Source: Clostridiales bacterium (lineage in GTDB: Bacteria > Bacillota > Clostridia > Lachnospirales > Lachnospiraceae). Taken from it: 15,384 bases of DNA. The translations under genes were made by a program, and so were the position numbers. Where the stretch lies: contig DXXQ01000202.1 of NCBI GenBank assembly GCA_019416265.1, positions 1 to 15,384 on the forward strand, in the 5' to 3' direction. The notes under the pieces were generated by a model, which was not told the origin of the DNA, did not search any database, and saw nothing but the letters and a program-made list of their open reading frames with translations. Below, one piece after another: positions 6,308 through 12,952 of the stretch (the stretch's first letter is position 1; each line of letters opens with the position of its first letter).

Positions 6308-7327
6308 ATGAATATTATCGTTACCGGCGGCGCCGGATTTATCGGAAGCAACTTTATTTTCCATATGTTAAAAAAATATCCGGACTACCGCATCATCTGT
6401 CTGGACTGCCTGACCTATGCAGGAAATCTTTCCACCCTTGCCCCTGTTATGGATAACCCGAATTTCCGCTTTGTCAAAGAAAGCATCACAGACAGGGAAG
6501 CTGTTTACAGATTATTTGAAGAGGAACACCCGGATATGGTTGTAAACTTCGCTGCAGAAAGCCATGTTGACCGTTCCATTGAAGACCCTGAGATTTTCCT
6601 CAATACCAATATCATCGGTACTGCCGTTCTCATGGATGCCTGCCGCAAATACGGCATCAAGCGTTACCATCAGGTTTCCACAGACGAGGTTTACGGTGAT
6701 CTTCCTCTGGACAGACCGGATCTCTTTTTCACAGAGGAGACTCCGATTCACACAAGCAGCCCTTACAGCTCCTCCAAGGCTTCCGCCGACCTCCTTGTTC
6801 TGGCTTACCACAGAACCTACGGTCTTCCGGTTTCCATCAGCCGCTGCTCCAACAACTACGGACCTTACCACTTCCCGGAAAAACTGATTCCGCTGATGAT
6901 CGCAAACGCTTTAAATGACAAGCCTCTTCCTGTTTACGGAAAAGGAGAAAACGTCCGCGACTGGCTCTATGTAGAAGACCACTGCCGGGCCATCGACCTG
7001 ATCATCCATAAAGGCCGTGTAGGGGAAGTGTACAATGTAGGCGGTCACAACGAAATGACCAATATCGACATTGTAAAAATCATCTGTAAAGAGCTTGGCA
7101 AACCGGAAAGTCTGATCACCTATGTGGCAGACCGTAAAGGCCACGATATGCGCTACGCCATCGACCCCACAAAAATCCACAATGAGCTTGGATGGCTGCC
7201 GGAGACAAAATTTGCAGACGGCATCAAAAAGACAATCAAATGGTATCTTGAAAATAAAGAATGGTGGGAAACTATCATTTCCGGAGAATATCAGAATTAC
7301 TACGAAAAAATGTACGGAAATCGCTAA
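6308..7327 (+). CDS. rfbB: dTDP-glucose 4,6-dehydratase
   Basis: 339 residues, an extended short-chain dehydrogenase. It oxidises and dehydrates dTDP-glucose to dTDP-4-keto-6-deoxyglucose with tightly bound NAD. The Rossmann motif TGGAGFIG sits at 6-13, the dehydratase triad is seen in STDEVYG (Thr125, Asp126, Glu127), and the Tyr153-x-x-x-Lys157 pair lies in SPYSSSKASADL. The family stretch RCSNNYGPYHFPEKLIPLMI and the C-terminal NEMTNIDIV and GHDMRYAIDPTKI blocks are all present. The start has AAAAGGAG nine bases upstream. It lies 49 bp after rfbA and 13 bp before rfbD, so it belongs to the same transcript. Confidence 0.97.
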   Translation: MNIIVTGGAGFIGSNFIFHMLKKYPDYRIICLDCLTYAGNLSTLAPVMDNPNFRFVKESITDREAVYRLFEEEHPDMVVNFAAESHVDRSIEDPEIFLNTNIIGTAVLMDACRKYGIKRYHQVSTDEVYGDLPLDRPDLFFTEETPIHTSSPYSSSKASADLLVLAYHRTYGLPVSISRCSNNYGPYHFPEKLIPLMIANALNDKPLPVYGKGENVRDWLYVEDHCRAIDLIIHKGRVGEVYNVGGHNEMTNIDIVKIICKELGKPESLITYVADRKGHDMRYAIDPTKIHNELGWLPETKFADGIKKTIKWYLENKEWWETIISGEYQNYYEKMYGNR

Positions 7328-7340
7328 GGAGGTCTGAATC

Positions 7341-8282
7341 ATGAAAGTATTTGTGACAGGTGTCGGCGGACAGCTTGGACATGATGTGATGAACGAGCTT
7401 GCGAAACGCGGCTATGAAGGAATCGGAAGCGATATCGCCCCTGTTTACAGCGGCATTGCAGATGGTACTGCCGTTACCTCTATGCCTTATGTACAGATGG
7501 ATATTACAGATGCCAATTCTGTAAAAGAAGTGATCCGTCAGGCTGCTCCTGATGCAGTCATCCACTGTGCTGCCTGGACTGCTGTGGACGCTGCGGAAGA
7601 CGAGGAAAACCGCGAGAAGGTACGCCTTGTCAATGTAGCCGGCACTCAGAATCTTGCAGATATCTGTAAAGAGCTTGATATCAAAATGCTCTATCTTTCC
7701 ACAGATTATGTGTTTGACGGTCAGGGAGAAACTCCCTGGCAGCCGGACTATAAGGATTACAAGCCGCTGAATGTTTACGGAGAGACAAAGCTTGCCGGAG
7801 AGCTTGCTGTTTCTGAAACTCTGGACAAATTCTTTATTGTCCGTATTGCATGGGTATTTGGCAAAAACGGCAAAAACTTCATTAAGACCATGATCAATCT
7901 GGGAAAAACGCATGACACCCTCTCCGTTGTCAATGACCAGATCGGTACCCCCACCTACACCTTCGACCTTGCAAGGCTTCTGGTGGACATGATCGTCACA
8001 GACAAATACGGATATTATCATGCAACCAACGAAGGCGGCTTCATAAGCTGGTATGAATTCACAAAAGAGATTTTCCGTCAGGCGTATGAGATGGGTCATC
8101 CGGAATACTCACCGGAACGCCTTACAGTAAACTCCGTTACAACGGCACAGTACGGCGCCTCCAAAGCAGCCCGTCCTTTCAACAGCCGTCTGGATAAAAG
8201 CAAGCTTACTGAGAAGGGCTTTACTCCTCTTCCATCCTGGCAGGACGCTCTGAGCCGCTACTTAAAAGAACTTGATTTCTGA
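7341..8282 (+). CDS. rfbD: dTDP-4-dehydrorhamnose reductase
   Basis: 313 residues, slightly longer than many RmlD proteins (about 280-300). It reduces dTDP-4-keto-L-rhamnose to dTDP-L-rhamnose with NAD(P)H. The dinucleotide motif GVGGQLG is at 7-13, the RmlD signature STDYVFDG at 120-127, and the catalytic Tyr146 and Lys150 in NVYGETKLAGE. Later blocks RIAWVFG, NDQIGTPTYTFDLA and the C-terminal ARPFNSRLDKSKL agree with the family. A strong AAGGAGG precedes the ATG at 7341, 13 bp after the rfbB stop. The substrate needs prior 3,5-epimerisation by RfbC, whose gene is not in this operon. The operon ends at the hairpin at 8310-8341. Confidence 0.96.
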   Translation: MKVFVTGVGGQLGHDVMNELAKRGYEGIGSDIAPVYSGIADGTAVTSMPYVQMDITDANSVKEVIRQAAPDAVIHCAAWTAVDAAEDEENREKVRLVNVAGTQNLADICKELDIKMLYLSTDYVFDGQGETPWQPDYKDYKPLNVYGETKLAGELAVSETLDKFFIVRIAWVFGKNGKNFIKTMINLGKTHDTLSVVNDQIGTPTYTFDLARLLVDMIVTDKYGYYHATNEGGFISWYEFTKEIFRQAYEMGHPEYSPERLTVNSVTTAQYGASKAARPFNSRLDKSKLTEKGFTPLPSWQDALSRYLKELDF

Positions 8283-8309
8283 TTTTCAGATTTTTTATAT
8301 CGAAAAAAC

Positions 8310-8348
8310 GAGTCTGCATCTGTTATTCCAGATGCAGACTCTTCTTTT
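8310..8348. terminator. Bidirectional rho-independent terminator between rfbD and the feo operon
   Basis: A perfect 13-bp stem GAGTCTGCATCTG (8310-8322) pairs with CAGATGCAGACTC (8329-8341) across a 6-nt loop. The plus strand continues TTCTTTT. On the minus strand the stem is followed by GTTTTTTCG. It therefore serves both converging units, rfbABD and feoAB with its small third gene, and is the strongest terminator in the window. Confidence 0.93.
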
Positions 8349-8356
8349 ATCCTCTT

Positions 8357-8536
8357 TTATTTATCTGTACAGTGACCTCCGCAGCCACACTGGGAATCTC
8401 CCTCATGACTGCCGCAGCACTGTCCTCCGGCAGGGCAGCCAATACATTTGGCGCCTTTCTTTTTCTCCTTTATTATGTAGAAAGATGCCGCTCCCGCCGC
8501 AAGGAGTATCACAGCAGAAACAATCAAATTTGTCAT
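8357..8536 (-). CDS. FeoB-associated Cys-rich membrane protein
   Basis: 59 residues, found by reading the 8284-8590 gap. The frame runs from ATG 8536-8534 to TAA 8359-8357. Residues 3-22 form one hydrophobic segment (LIVSAVILLAAGAASFYII), followed by a basic KEKKKGAK stretch and then a Cys/Gly-rich tail with Cys31, 34, 40, 41, 50, 52 and 56, ending GCGGHCTDK. This is the layout of the FeoB-associated Cys-rich protein family, which accompanies feoB in many Firmicutes and is thought to help the ferrous iron transporter; its mechanism is not known. AGGAGG lies 9 bases before the ATG. It is the third gene of the feoA-feoB operon, 54 bp after feoB, and is easily missed because of its size. Confidence 0.9.
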   Translation of the reverse strand: MTNLIVSAVILLAAGAASFYIIKEKKKGAKCIGCPAGGQCCGSHEGDSQCGCGGHCTDK

Positions 8537-8590
8537 ATATTTTCCTCCTGTTTCTGTTTTCTTATTTTTAATATATATATTTTGTTATAT

Positions 8591-10585
8591 TTATGAATGC
8601 AAACTATACTGTGCATTCATCTGTCTGCGGGTATTTCCTGCAAGTATGACCACAACTCCCGCCATCACTGCAACTGCTGCAAGTCCTGCAGCAAATCCGC
8701 TGCCGAAAGCCCCTGTTGTAATAAATGTTCCTATCTGATATACAATAAATGAAACGGTATATCCGGTTCCCAACTGTAATGCAATTCCGCCCCACAGCCA
8801 TTTTTTATCCTGCATTTCGGAATTCATAGCTCCAAGAGCCGCAAAGCAGGGCGGTGTAAAAAGATTAAACATTAAGTATGCCAGGGCGGCAGCCTTTGTA
8901 AGCCCCATAACAGCTGCAACTTCACTGCTGCCGCCAACCAGTTCAAAATCCTCGTTGATAAAGTTTGTCAATCCGTATACAACTGCCAGTGTGCCGACAA
9001 CATTCTCCTTTGCAATAAAGCCTGTAATCGCCGCAGCAGCAAGCTGCCATACGCCGAAGCCCAGAGGAATCAGAAGCACTGCAAAAGGCGATGCAATAGA
9101 TGCAAGGATCGAGGTACTTTCCATTCCCTCTTCCACAACCTGGAACTTCCAGTTAAAGCTCTGCATGATCTGCACTGCGGTATTGCATACTAAGATGATC
9201 GTTCCCGCTTTTACAATATATGCCTTTCCTCTGGAAAGCATGGAAAGGGTTGCTCTTTTTAAGCTTGGAAGCTTATATTCCGGAAGCTCCATGATAAAGA
9301 AGGACTTGCGGAACTTATAACCTGTAATTTTGTTCACAAGTAAAGCGCCCAGAAAGATCAGCACAATACCAACAAGATACATGGTTGGTCCAACCCAGGA
9401 AGCATCTGCAAAAAACGCACCTGCAAATAAAGCGATCACAGGAAGCTTTGCGCCGCATGGCATAAATGGAGTAAGCATCGCCGTGGCTCTTCTCTCACGC
9501 TCATTTCTGATGGTACGGCAGGCCATAATTCCCGGAATGGCACATCCTGTGCCGATTACCATTGGAATTACGGACTTTCCGGAAAGACCGACTCTTTTGA
9601 AAACAGGATCCAGCACAACGGTAGCGCGCGCCATATAACCGCAGTCCTCCAAAAGGGCAATGAGGAAATACATGACCATTACAAGAGGAAGGAAGCCGAC
9701 GACAGCGCCGACACCGCCGATGATACCGTCTACCAGAAGCGCCTGAAGGAACGGGCTTGCCCCCTCTGCAAGACCTCCCACCCAGTTCTGGAACGTCTCA
9801 ATCCATCCAACCAGCCAGTCTGCGATCCAGGTTCCTACTGTTGACTGGGAAATATAAAATACAAGAAACATCACTCCTGCAAAAATAGGAATTCCCACAA
9901 ATTTATTTGTAAGAATAGCGTCAATCTTATCCTGCTGATTTTTCTCCTTTGTAAAAACCTTTCGTTTTTCTACATCCTTTACAATTCCGTTGACGAAGCT
10001 GAAACGCTTTCTGTCCGCAGCCTCCACTGCCGACTTATCCTGAAGATTGATTTCTTCTTCTATGTAAGGCGCCTTCTGTATGTGCCCTTTCAGAGCTGCC
10101 GCCTGACTCACAACCTCCTTCAGCCCGCTGTGTCCTGAAGATGTGGAAATTGTCCTTATCACCGGACACCCGAGTTTCTCTGATAAAAGTTCAATATCTA
10201 TCTCTGTTTTTTTCTTATCTGTGAGATCGCTTTTATTGAGCGCTACAACTACAGGTATTCCAAGTTCCAGAAGCTGTGTTGTAAAAAATAAGCTCCTGCT
10301 TAAATTTGTTGCATCAACAATATTAATAATGGCATCCGGTTTTTCATTCTTTACATAGCTGCTGGTAATGCTTTCTTCCGACGTAAAAGGGGACATGGAA
10401 TAAGCGCCGGGCAAATCTACGGCGATCAGCTCCTCTGTCCCTTCAAAATATGTTCTTTTCATCGGGCTTTCTTTTCTGTCTACGGTAACGCCTGCCCAGT
10501 TTCCCACTCGTTCATTTCTGCCTGTCAGAGCATTGAACATAGTTGTTTTACCGCTGTTTGGATTTCCTGCAAAAGCGATTCTCAT
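8591..10585 (-). CDS. feoB: Ferrous iron transporter FeoB
   Basis: 664 residues. An N-terminal G domain is followed by a helical linker and a polytopic membrane domain. GTPase motifs are intact: GNPNSGKT (7-14), Thr in the GVTVDRK switch (32-38), DLPG (57-60) and NKSD (117-120). Membrane helices start near residue 229 (FVGIPIFAGVMFLVFYI). The transporter core shows LEDCGYMARA (312-321), GTGCAIPGIMACRT (345-358) and LTPFMPCGAKLPV (371-383), all FeoB hallmarks. It is a little shorter than E. coli FeoB and lacks a Cys-rich C-terminus; the separate small Cys-rich protein may supply that part. It imports Fe2+ across the cytoplasmic membrane. Start ATG 10585 has AAGGAGGAG upstream; feoA ends 66 bp before. 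Confidence 0.97.
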   Translation of the reverse strand: MRIAFAGNPNSGKTTMFNALTGRNERVGNWAGVTVDRKESPMKRTYFEGTEELIAVDLPGAYSMSPFTSEESITSSYVKNEKPDAIINIVDATNLSRSLFFTTQLLELGIPVVVALNKSDLTDKKKTEIDIELLSEKLGCPVIRTISTSSGHSGLKEVVSQAAALKGHIQKAPYIEEEINLQDKSAVEAADRKRFSFVNGIVKDVEKRKVFTKEKNQQDKIDAILTNKFVGIPIFAGVMFLVFYISQSTVGTWIADWLVGWIETFQNWVGGLAEGASPFLQALLVDGIIGGVGAVVGFLPLVMVMYFLIALLEDCGYMARATVVLDPVFKRVGLSGKSVIPMVIGTGCAIPGIMACRTIRNERERRATAMLTPFMPCGAKLPVIALFAGAFFADASWVGPTMYLVGIVLIFLGALLVNKITGYKFRKSFFIMELPEYKLPSLKRATLSMLSRGKAYIVKAGTIILVCNTAVQIMQSFNWKFQVVEEGMESTSILASIASPFAVLLIPLGFGVWQLAAAAITGFIAKENVVGTLAVVYGLTNFINEDFELVGGSSEVAAVMGLTKAAALAYLMFNLFTPPCFAALGAMNSEMQDKKWLWGGIALQLGTGYTVSFIVYQIGTFITTGAFGSGFAAGLAAVAVMAGVVVILAGNTRRQMNAQYSLHS

Positions 10586-10612
10586 AATTTTTTTCTCCTC
10601 CTTAGCTCCGCA

Positions 10613-10628
10613 GTTAGAATTAGCTAAC
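10613..10628. promoter_or_regulatory. Putative DtxR-family iron operator between feoA and feoB
   Basis: The inverted repeat GTTAG-AATTAG-CTAAC fits TTAG-N6-CTAA, the same half-sites and spacing as the site on the feoA promoter, and resembles DtxR/IdeR-type iron boxes. It lies 28 bp upstream of the feoB start. It could tune a second internal promoter or hold repressor by cooperation; no clear internal -35/-10 pair was found. Confidence 0.5.
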
Positions 10629-10651
10629 CACTTATCAAAAAAAATAATCTT

Positions 10652-10870
10652 TTATATTGAAATAGCCTGAGCTAAATCCCTATCAATATTGTATCTCGCA
10701 TCCTTGATGGAAACCACACAGCCGCCTTTACGGTGCGTAACCACCGTTATGGGTTCTCCGCTGTAGCATCCCAGCGAAAATAAAAACGCATTCAGTTCCT
10801 CATCTTCCGTGGCGATATCTTTTACGATATATTCCTCGCCTTCTCTGGCTTCTGATAAATTCATATACAT
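10652..10870 (-). CDS. feoA: Ferrous iron transport accessory protein FeoA
   Basis: 72 residues, the normal single FeoA (SH3-like) domain. Visible landmarks are LSEAREGEEYIVKDI (5-19), the short helix ELNAFLFSLGCYSGEPITVV (25-44) and the closing strands CVVSIKDARYNIDRDLAQAI (51-70). FeoA proteins assist FeoB at the inner face of the membrane. The start at ATG 10870 follows an AGGAGGGGA ribosome-binding site; another in-frame ATG two codons later is possible but is less well spaced. It is the first gene of feoA-feoB-small Cys-rich protein and is preceded by a near-consensus promoter. Confidence 0.93.
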   Translation of the reverse strand: MYMNLSEAREGEEYIVKDIATEDEELNAFLFSLGCYSGEPITVVTHRKGGCVVSIKDARYNIDRDLAQAISI

Positions 10871-10963
10871 ATCATCCCCTCCTGAATTTCTATATCTTAC
10901 CGCTTAATTAGAAACGCCTCAAGTTATTTATGGCTCATTTCGGTTACTTATCGCTTACAATCA

Positions 10964-10994
10964 TTAGTATATCCTAACTCTTCGATTTTGTCAA
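10964..10994 (-). promoter_or_regulatory. feo operon promoter with overlapping iron-operator-like dyad
   Basis: On the minus strand, a perfect TTGACA (10994-10989), a 17-bp spacer and TATACT (10971-10966). The dyad TTAG-GATATA-CTAA (10977-10964) covers the -10 box, where a repressor would block polymerase. Half-sites and spacing equal those of the site before feoB, and both resemble DtxR-family boxes. The inferred regulation is repression by an iron-loaded DtxR/IdeR-like protein encoded elsewhere. The leader of about 95 nt carries two CTTA-Y-CGCTTA 11-mers (10896-10906 and 10947-10957, plus-strand reading) of unknown meaning. Confidence 0.8.
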
Positions 10995-10997
10995 ATA

Positions 10998-11040
10998 CTT
11001 TTTTATTTTACCCTGTTTTTTTCCCAGAATCCCCCGTCTC
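10998..11040 (+). repeat. Left direct repeat, putative attachment site
   Basis: Exact 17-mer CTTTTTTATTTTACCCT (10998-11014), then a T-rich tract and CCCAGAATCCCCCGTCTC (11023-11040), which matches the right copy at 15 of 18 positions; the tract between is 8 bp here and 11 bp on the right. Read on the minus strand, the repeat spells a relic of the surface protein's C-terminus (…WEKNRVK, stop). It begins 4 bp upstream of the feoA -35 box. Confidence 0.6.
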
Positions 11041-11075
11041 AGCGACGTGCGCCCCTTACCACCGTTGCCGATGAG

Positions 11076-11406
11076 CTAAAAGAAAATCTGGAAGCAGTCG
11101 AAAACTTCAAATGCTTCTTTTACAACATGATATACTACATCATAATCTTCTGGTCTTTCTTGTATTAAAGATATCCTGTAAAGACCGATGATAATAACAT
11201 TGTTTTTGTGGCTGTCCTTCAATCGCAATATCGTAATAACTGTGCGGTGTCATATATTTTTCTGTAAGCGTTATAAAACAGGGGTGCTGTGTCGCAAATA
11301 CAAATGCTCCGTTATCGTTAAAATCAATTACAACCAATCGCTTCAAAACGCCAACCTGATTTGCTGCCAGTACAGCGCCATTTTCTGTCTCATGTATGTG
11401 TTTCCT
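11076..11406 (-). pseudogene. Degenerate gene with peptide-deformylase-like N-terminal fragment
   Basis: After an in-frame TAA at 11409-11407 the frame reads HETENGAVLAANQVGVLKR then LVVIDFN without any ATG (first TTG at 11346). This closely resembles deformylase motif I, G-x-G-L-A-A-x-Q, and the following strand. The conserved EGCLS and HExxH motifs of the enzyme never appear. The continuation (YMTPHSYYDIAIEG, HRSLQDI) is not deformylase-like and stops at 11140. A second frame from about 11180 on reads SLIQERPEDYDVVYHVVKEA and runs to a TAG at 11078-11076, suggesting a frameshift. I take it as a truncated and shifted relic, possibly chimeric, and not a functional enzyme. It lies directly downstream of the AlbA_2 regulator gene, inside the island. 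Confidence 0.45.
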
Positions 11407-11417
11407 TTACAGTACAA

Positions 11418-12671
11418 TTACTTAATTATATATTTCGTACCTCTGCCTTTGCCTTCAATCGCAATCACACCTTTTTGTTCCATATCTTTCAGCAGCTTTG
11501 TTGTCTTTGATTTTCCAAAAGGTATATATGGTGCAATTTCACTTATTGGTTTCAACATTGTCTTGCTCAAGAGTTTATAAATCACTTTTTCGTCTTCGGT
11601 TAAATTAACATTCTTTTCAAATAAAGGAAGCACAATTTTCATAGCATTCTCTGACACTTCAAAGTCCGGTTTCATCAACCCTTCTGCATACAGTTGTTTT
11701 ATTCTTGTAATTCCTGTTCCAAATATCTCGACAAATCCTAATCTATAAAACACATTGGCAAGATTTCTATTTCTTAAAACAGAAAGTTTACCCGACAAAT
11801 ATTCTTCTGCAGTTATTCCAGACGGCAATCCTCCAGGAGATACAACTTCAATTCTGTCATCAAACATGGAAACTCTGATGTGTGAATCCACATCCCATAC
11901 CCTATGGATCAGAGCATTAGCAATTGCTTCTCTGAAGGCTGCTCCCGGTATCTTCTCTATTTTCTTTCTGTCAGCACCCTGAATTACTTCATACTGATAA
12001 TAGTCTCTAAATACAGCAATTGCCTTTTCATATTCATCCAAAACGGATATATTTTCAAAAGTTGTTCTCTTTTGAATAATACTGATGTTTTCTCCGAACT
12101 TAACAATATCAATTCCCGGAAAATGATTTTTATCCGCCAAAAGTCCTGCTGCATTATTAAAGCCATTTACATTGTCATACAGGTTCAATGTTCTCAATGT
12201 ATCCTGGTTAAAAGTTTCAATCTGAATACTTTCTTTCAGCTTGCGCTGTAAAATTTCGAAGGACAATTCCTGATCTTTACAAGGTAATTCTTCGAATCTA
12301 ATATTTTTCCCATCCAATACAAGTCTTGAAAATTCCAGAGTATCTACCTCTATCGTCGCTGTATCATTACGTTTGTATGCTTTTGATTTGTATAAATACG
12401 GCTTCTGAAGGCCACTGGCAACAGTGAGTTTTATCGTTTGATCATTATTCTGTATTTCAAGTGTATAATTCGGTTGAGGCGAAATACTGTCATTGATTTT
12501 ATTTTCGATATCCAGACACGCCTGCTTTACATCCGGCAAACCTTTTACATTTCCATCATCATCTACGCCAAAAAGAATGGTTCCACCATCGTAGTTCGAA
12601 AAGGCACTGACTGTTTTTAAAAAAGTATTCGTAATCGTTTCCTTGAATTCTAATATTCTCGTTTCACGCAT
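11418..12671 (-). CDS. AlbA_2 domain / RecG-C-terminal-like transcriptional regulator
   Basis: 417 residues from ATG 12671. Residues about 1-110 are a Schlafen-AlbA_2 domain (ETRILEFKETITNTFLKTVS near the start, then FSNYDGGTILFGVDDDGNVKG). The middle shows a GHKL-like fold usually labelled RecG C-terminal: FREAIANALIHRVWD, DDRIEVVSPGGLPSGIT and IFGTGITRIK. The last 60 residues look like a winged helix (DEKVIYKLLSKTMLKPISEI … KTTKLLKDMEQKGVIAIEG). Such COG2865-type proteins are often called putative helicases but lack helicase motifs; most are thought to be DNA-binding regulators. An upstream GTG (12692) is in frame, but AAAGGA precedes the ATG with workable spacing. The promoter overlaps a perfect palindrome, suggesting autoregulation. 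The gene is AT-rich compared with the backbone. Confidence 0.88.
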   Translation of the reverse strand: MRETRILEFKETITNTFLKTVSAFSNYDGGTILFGVDDDGNVKGLPDVKQACLDIENKINDSISPQPNYTLEIQNNDQTIKLTVASGLQKPYLYKSKAYKRNDTATIEVDTLEFSRLVLDGKNIRFEELPCKDQELSFEILQRKLKESIQIETFNQDTLRTLNLYDNVNGFNNAAGLLADKNHFPGIDIVKFGENISIIQKRTTFENISVLDEYEKAIAVFRDYYQYEVIQGADRKKIEKIPGAAFREAIANALIHRVWDVDSHIRVSMFDDRIEVVSPGGLPSGITAEEYLSGKLSVLRNRNLANVFYRLGFVEIFGTGITRIKQLYAEGLMKPDFEVSENAMKIVLPLFEKNVNLTEDEKVIYKLLSKTMLKPISEIAPYIPFGKSKTTKLLKDMEQKGVIAIEGKGRGTKYIIK

Positions 12672-12702
12672 AATAACCACATCCTTTCGCACTATTGATT
12701 AT

Positions 12703-12731
12703 ATTATATGCATAAATGCGCAAAAAATCAA
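12703..12731 (-). promoter_or_regulatory. Promoter of the AlbA_2 regulator gene
   Basis: On the minus strand, TTGATT (12731-12726), 17 bp, TATAAT (12708-12703). A second overlapping TATAAT lies at 12703-12698. The -35 box falls inside one arm of the 34-bp palindrome. The start codon is about 30 bp downstream. Confidence 0.65.
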
Positions 12732-12756
12732 TCGTAAAAATTTACGATTGATTTTT
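12723..12756. repeat. Perfect 34-bp palindrome overlapping the AlbA_2 regulator promoter
   Basis: AAAAATCAATCGTAAA (12723-12738), two bases, then its exact reverse complement (12741-12756). It covers the -35 box of the regulator gene and is a good candidate for an operator bound by a dimer. It could also fold into an A/T-rich terminator-like stem, but no gene ends nearby on either strand. Confidence 0.85.
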
Positions 12757-12830
12757 CAATTGTTTTTATACTATAATTTCTTTTTCGTCCGTTTTGGTTA
12801 TTGAATGGCTCCTGTTGACACTCCCCACAG

Positions 12831-12867
12831 GTGAACTACTCGGCAATTGAATTGCCGAGTAGTTCAC
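12831..12867. repeat. Perfect 37-bp palindrome, transposon-end or REP-like hairpin
   Basis: GTGAACTACTCGGCAAT (12831-12847), a 3-nt centre, then its exact reverse complement (12851-12867); with the centre T/A pair the arms are 18 bp. Short outer complements GCTCC (12808-12812) and GGAGC (12868-12872) flank it. No T-run follows on either strand, so it is unlikely to be a terminator. Such stems occur at ends of IS200/IS605-type elements and in REP/MITE sequences; no transposase gene is next to it. Confidence 0.85.
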
Positions 12868-12883
12868 GGAGCAGGAAAACATC

Positions 12884-12912
12884 TTCCATTCTTTAAGTTG
12901 ATAGAGTATAAT
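12884..12912 (+). promoter_or_regulatory. Probable promoter of the lipoprotein gene
   Basis: A perfect TATAAT (12907-12912) with a weak -35 candidate TTCCAT (12884-12889) at 17 bp. It would start transcription around 12919, about 34 bp before the lipoprotein ATG, with AAAGGAG in between. Confidence 0.5.
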
Positions 12913-12952
12913 GTAAGCAACCAATCTGAATTTGACAAAGGAGTGTGATTGT

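Noticed and set aside
7275..8099. 274-codon minus-strand frame inside rfbD
   Set aside because: It is an antisense shadow of rfbD with Cys/His/Ile-rich non-protein-like composition.
12672..12692. GTG start adding seven residues to the AlbA_2 protein
   Set aside because: The AAAGGA ribosome-binding site lies inside this extension and serves the ATG at 12671.
12831..12867. CRISPR repeat or array
   Set aside because: A single palindrome with no further copies at regular spacing and no cas genes.
12932..12952. TTG start adding seven residues to the lipoprotein
   Set aside because: It would place charged and Cys residues ahead of the signal peptide; AAAGGAG fits ATG 12953.
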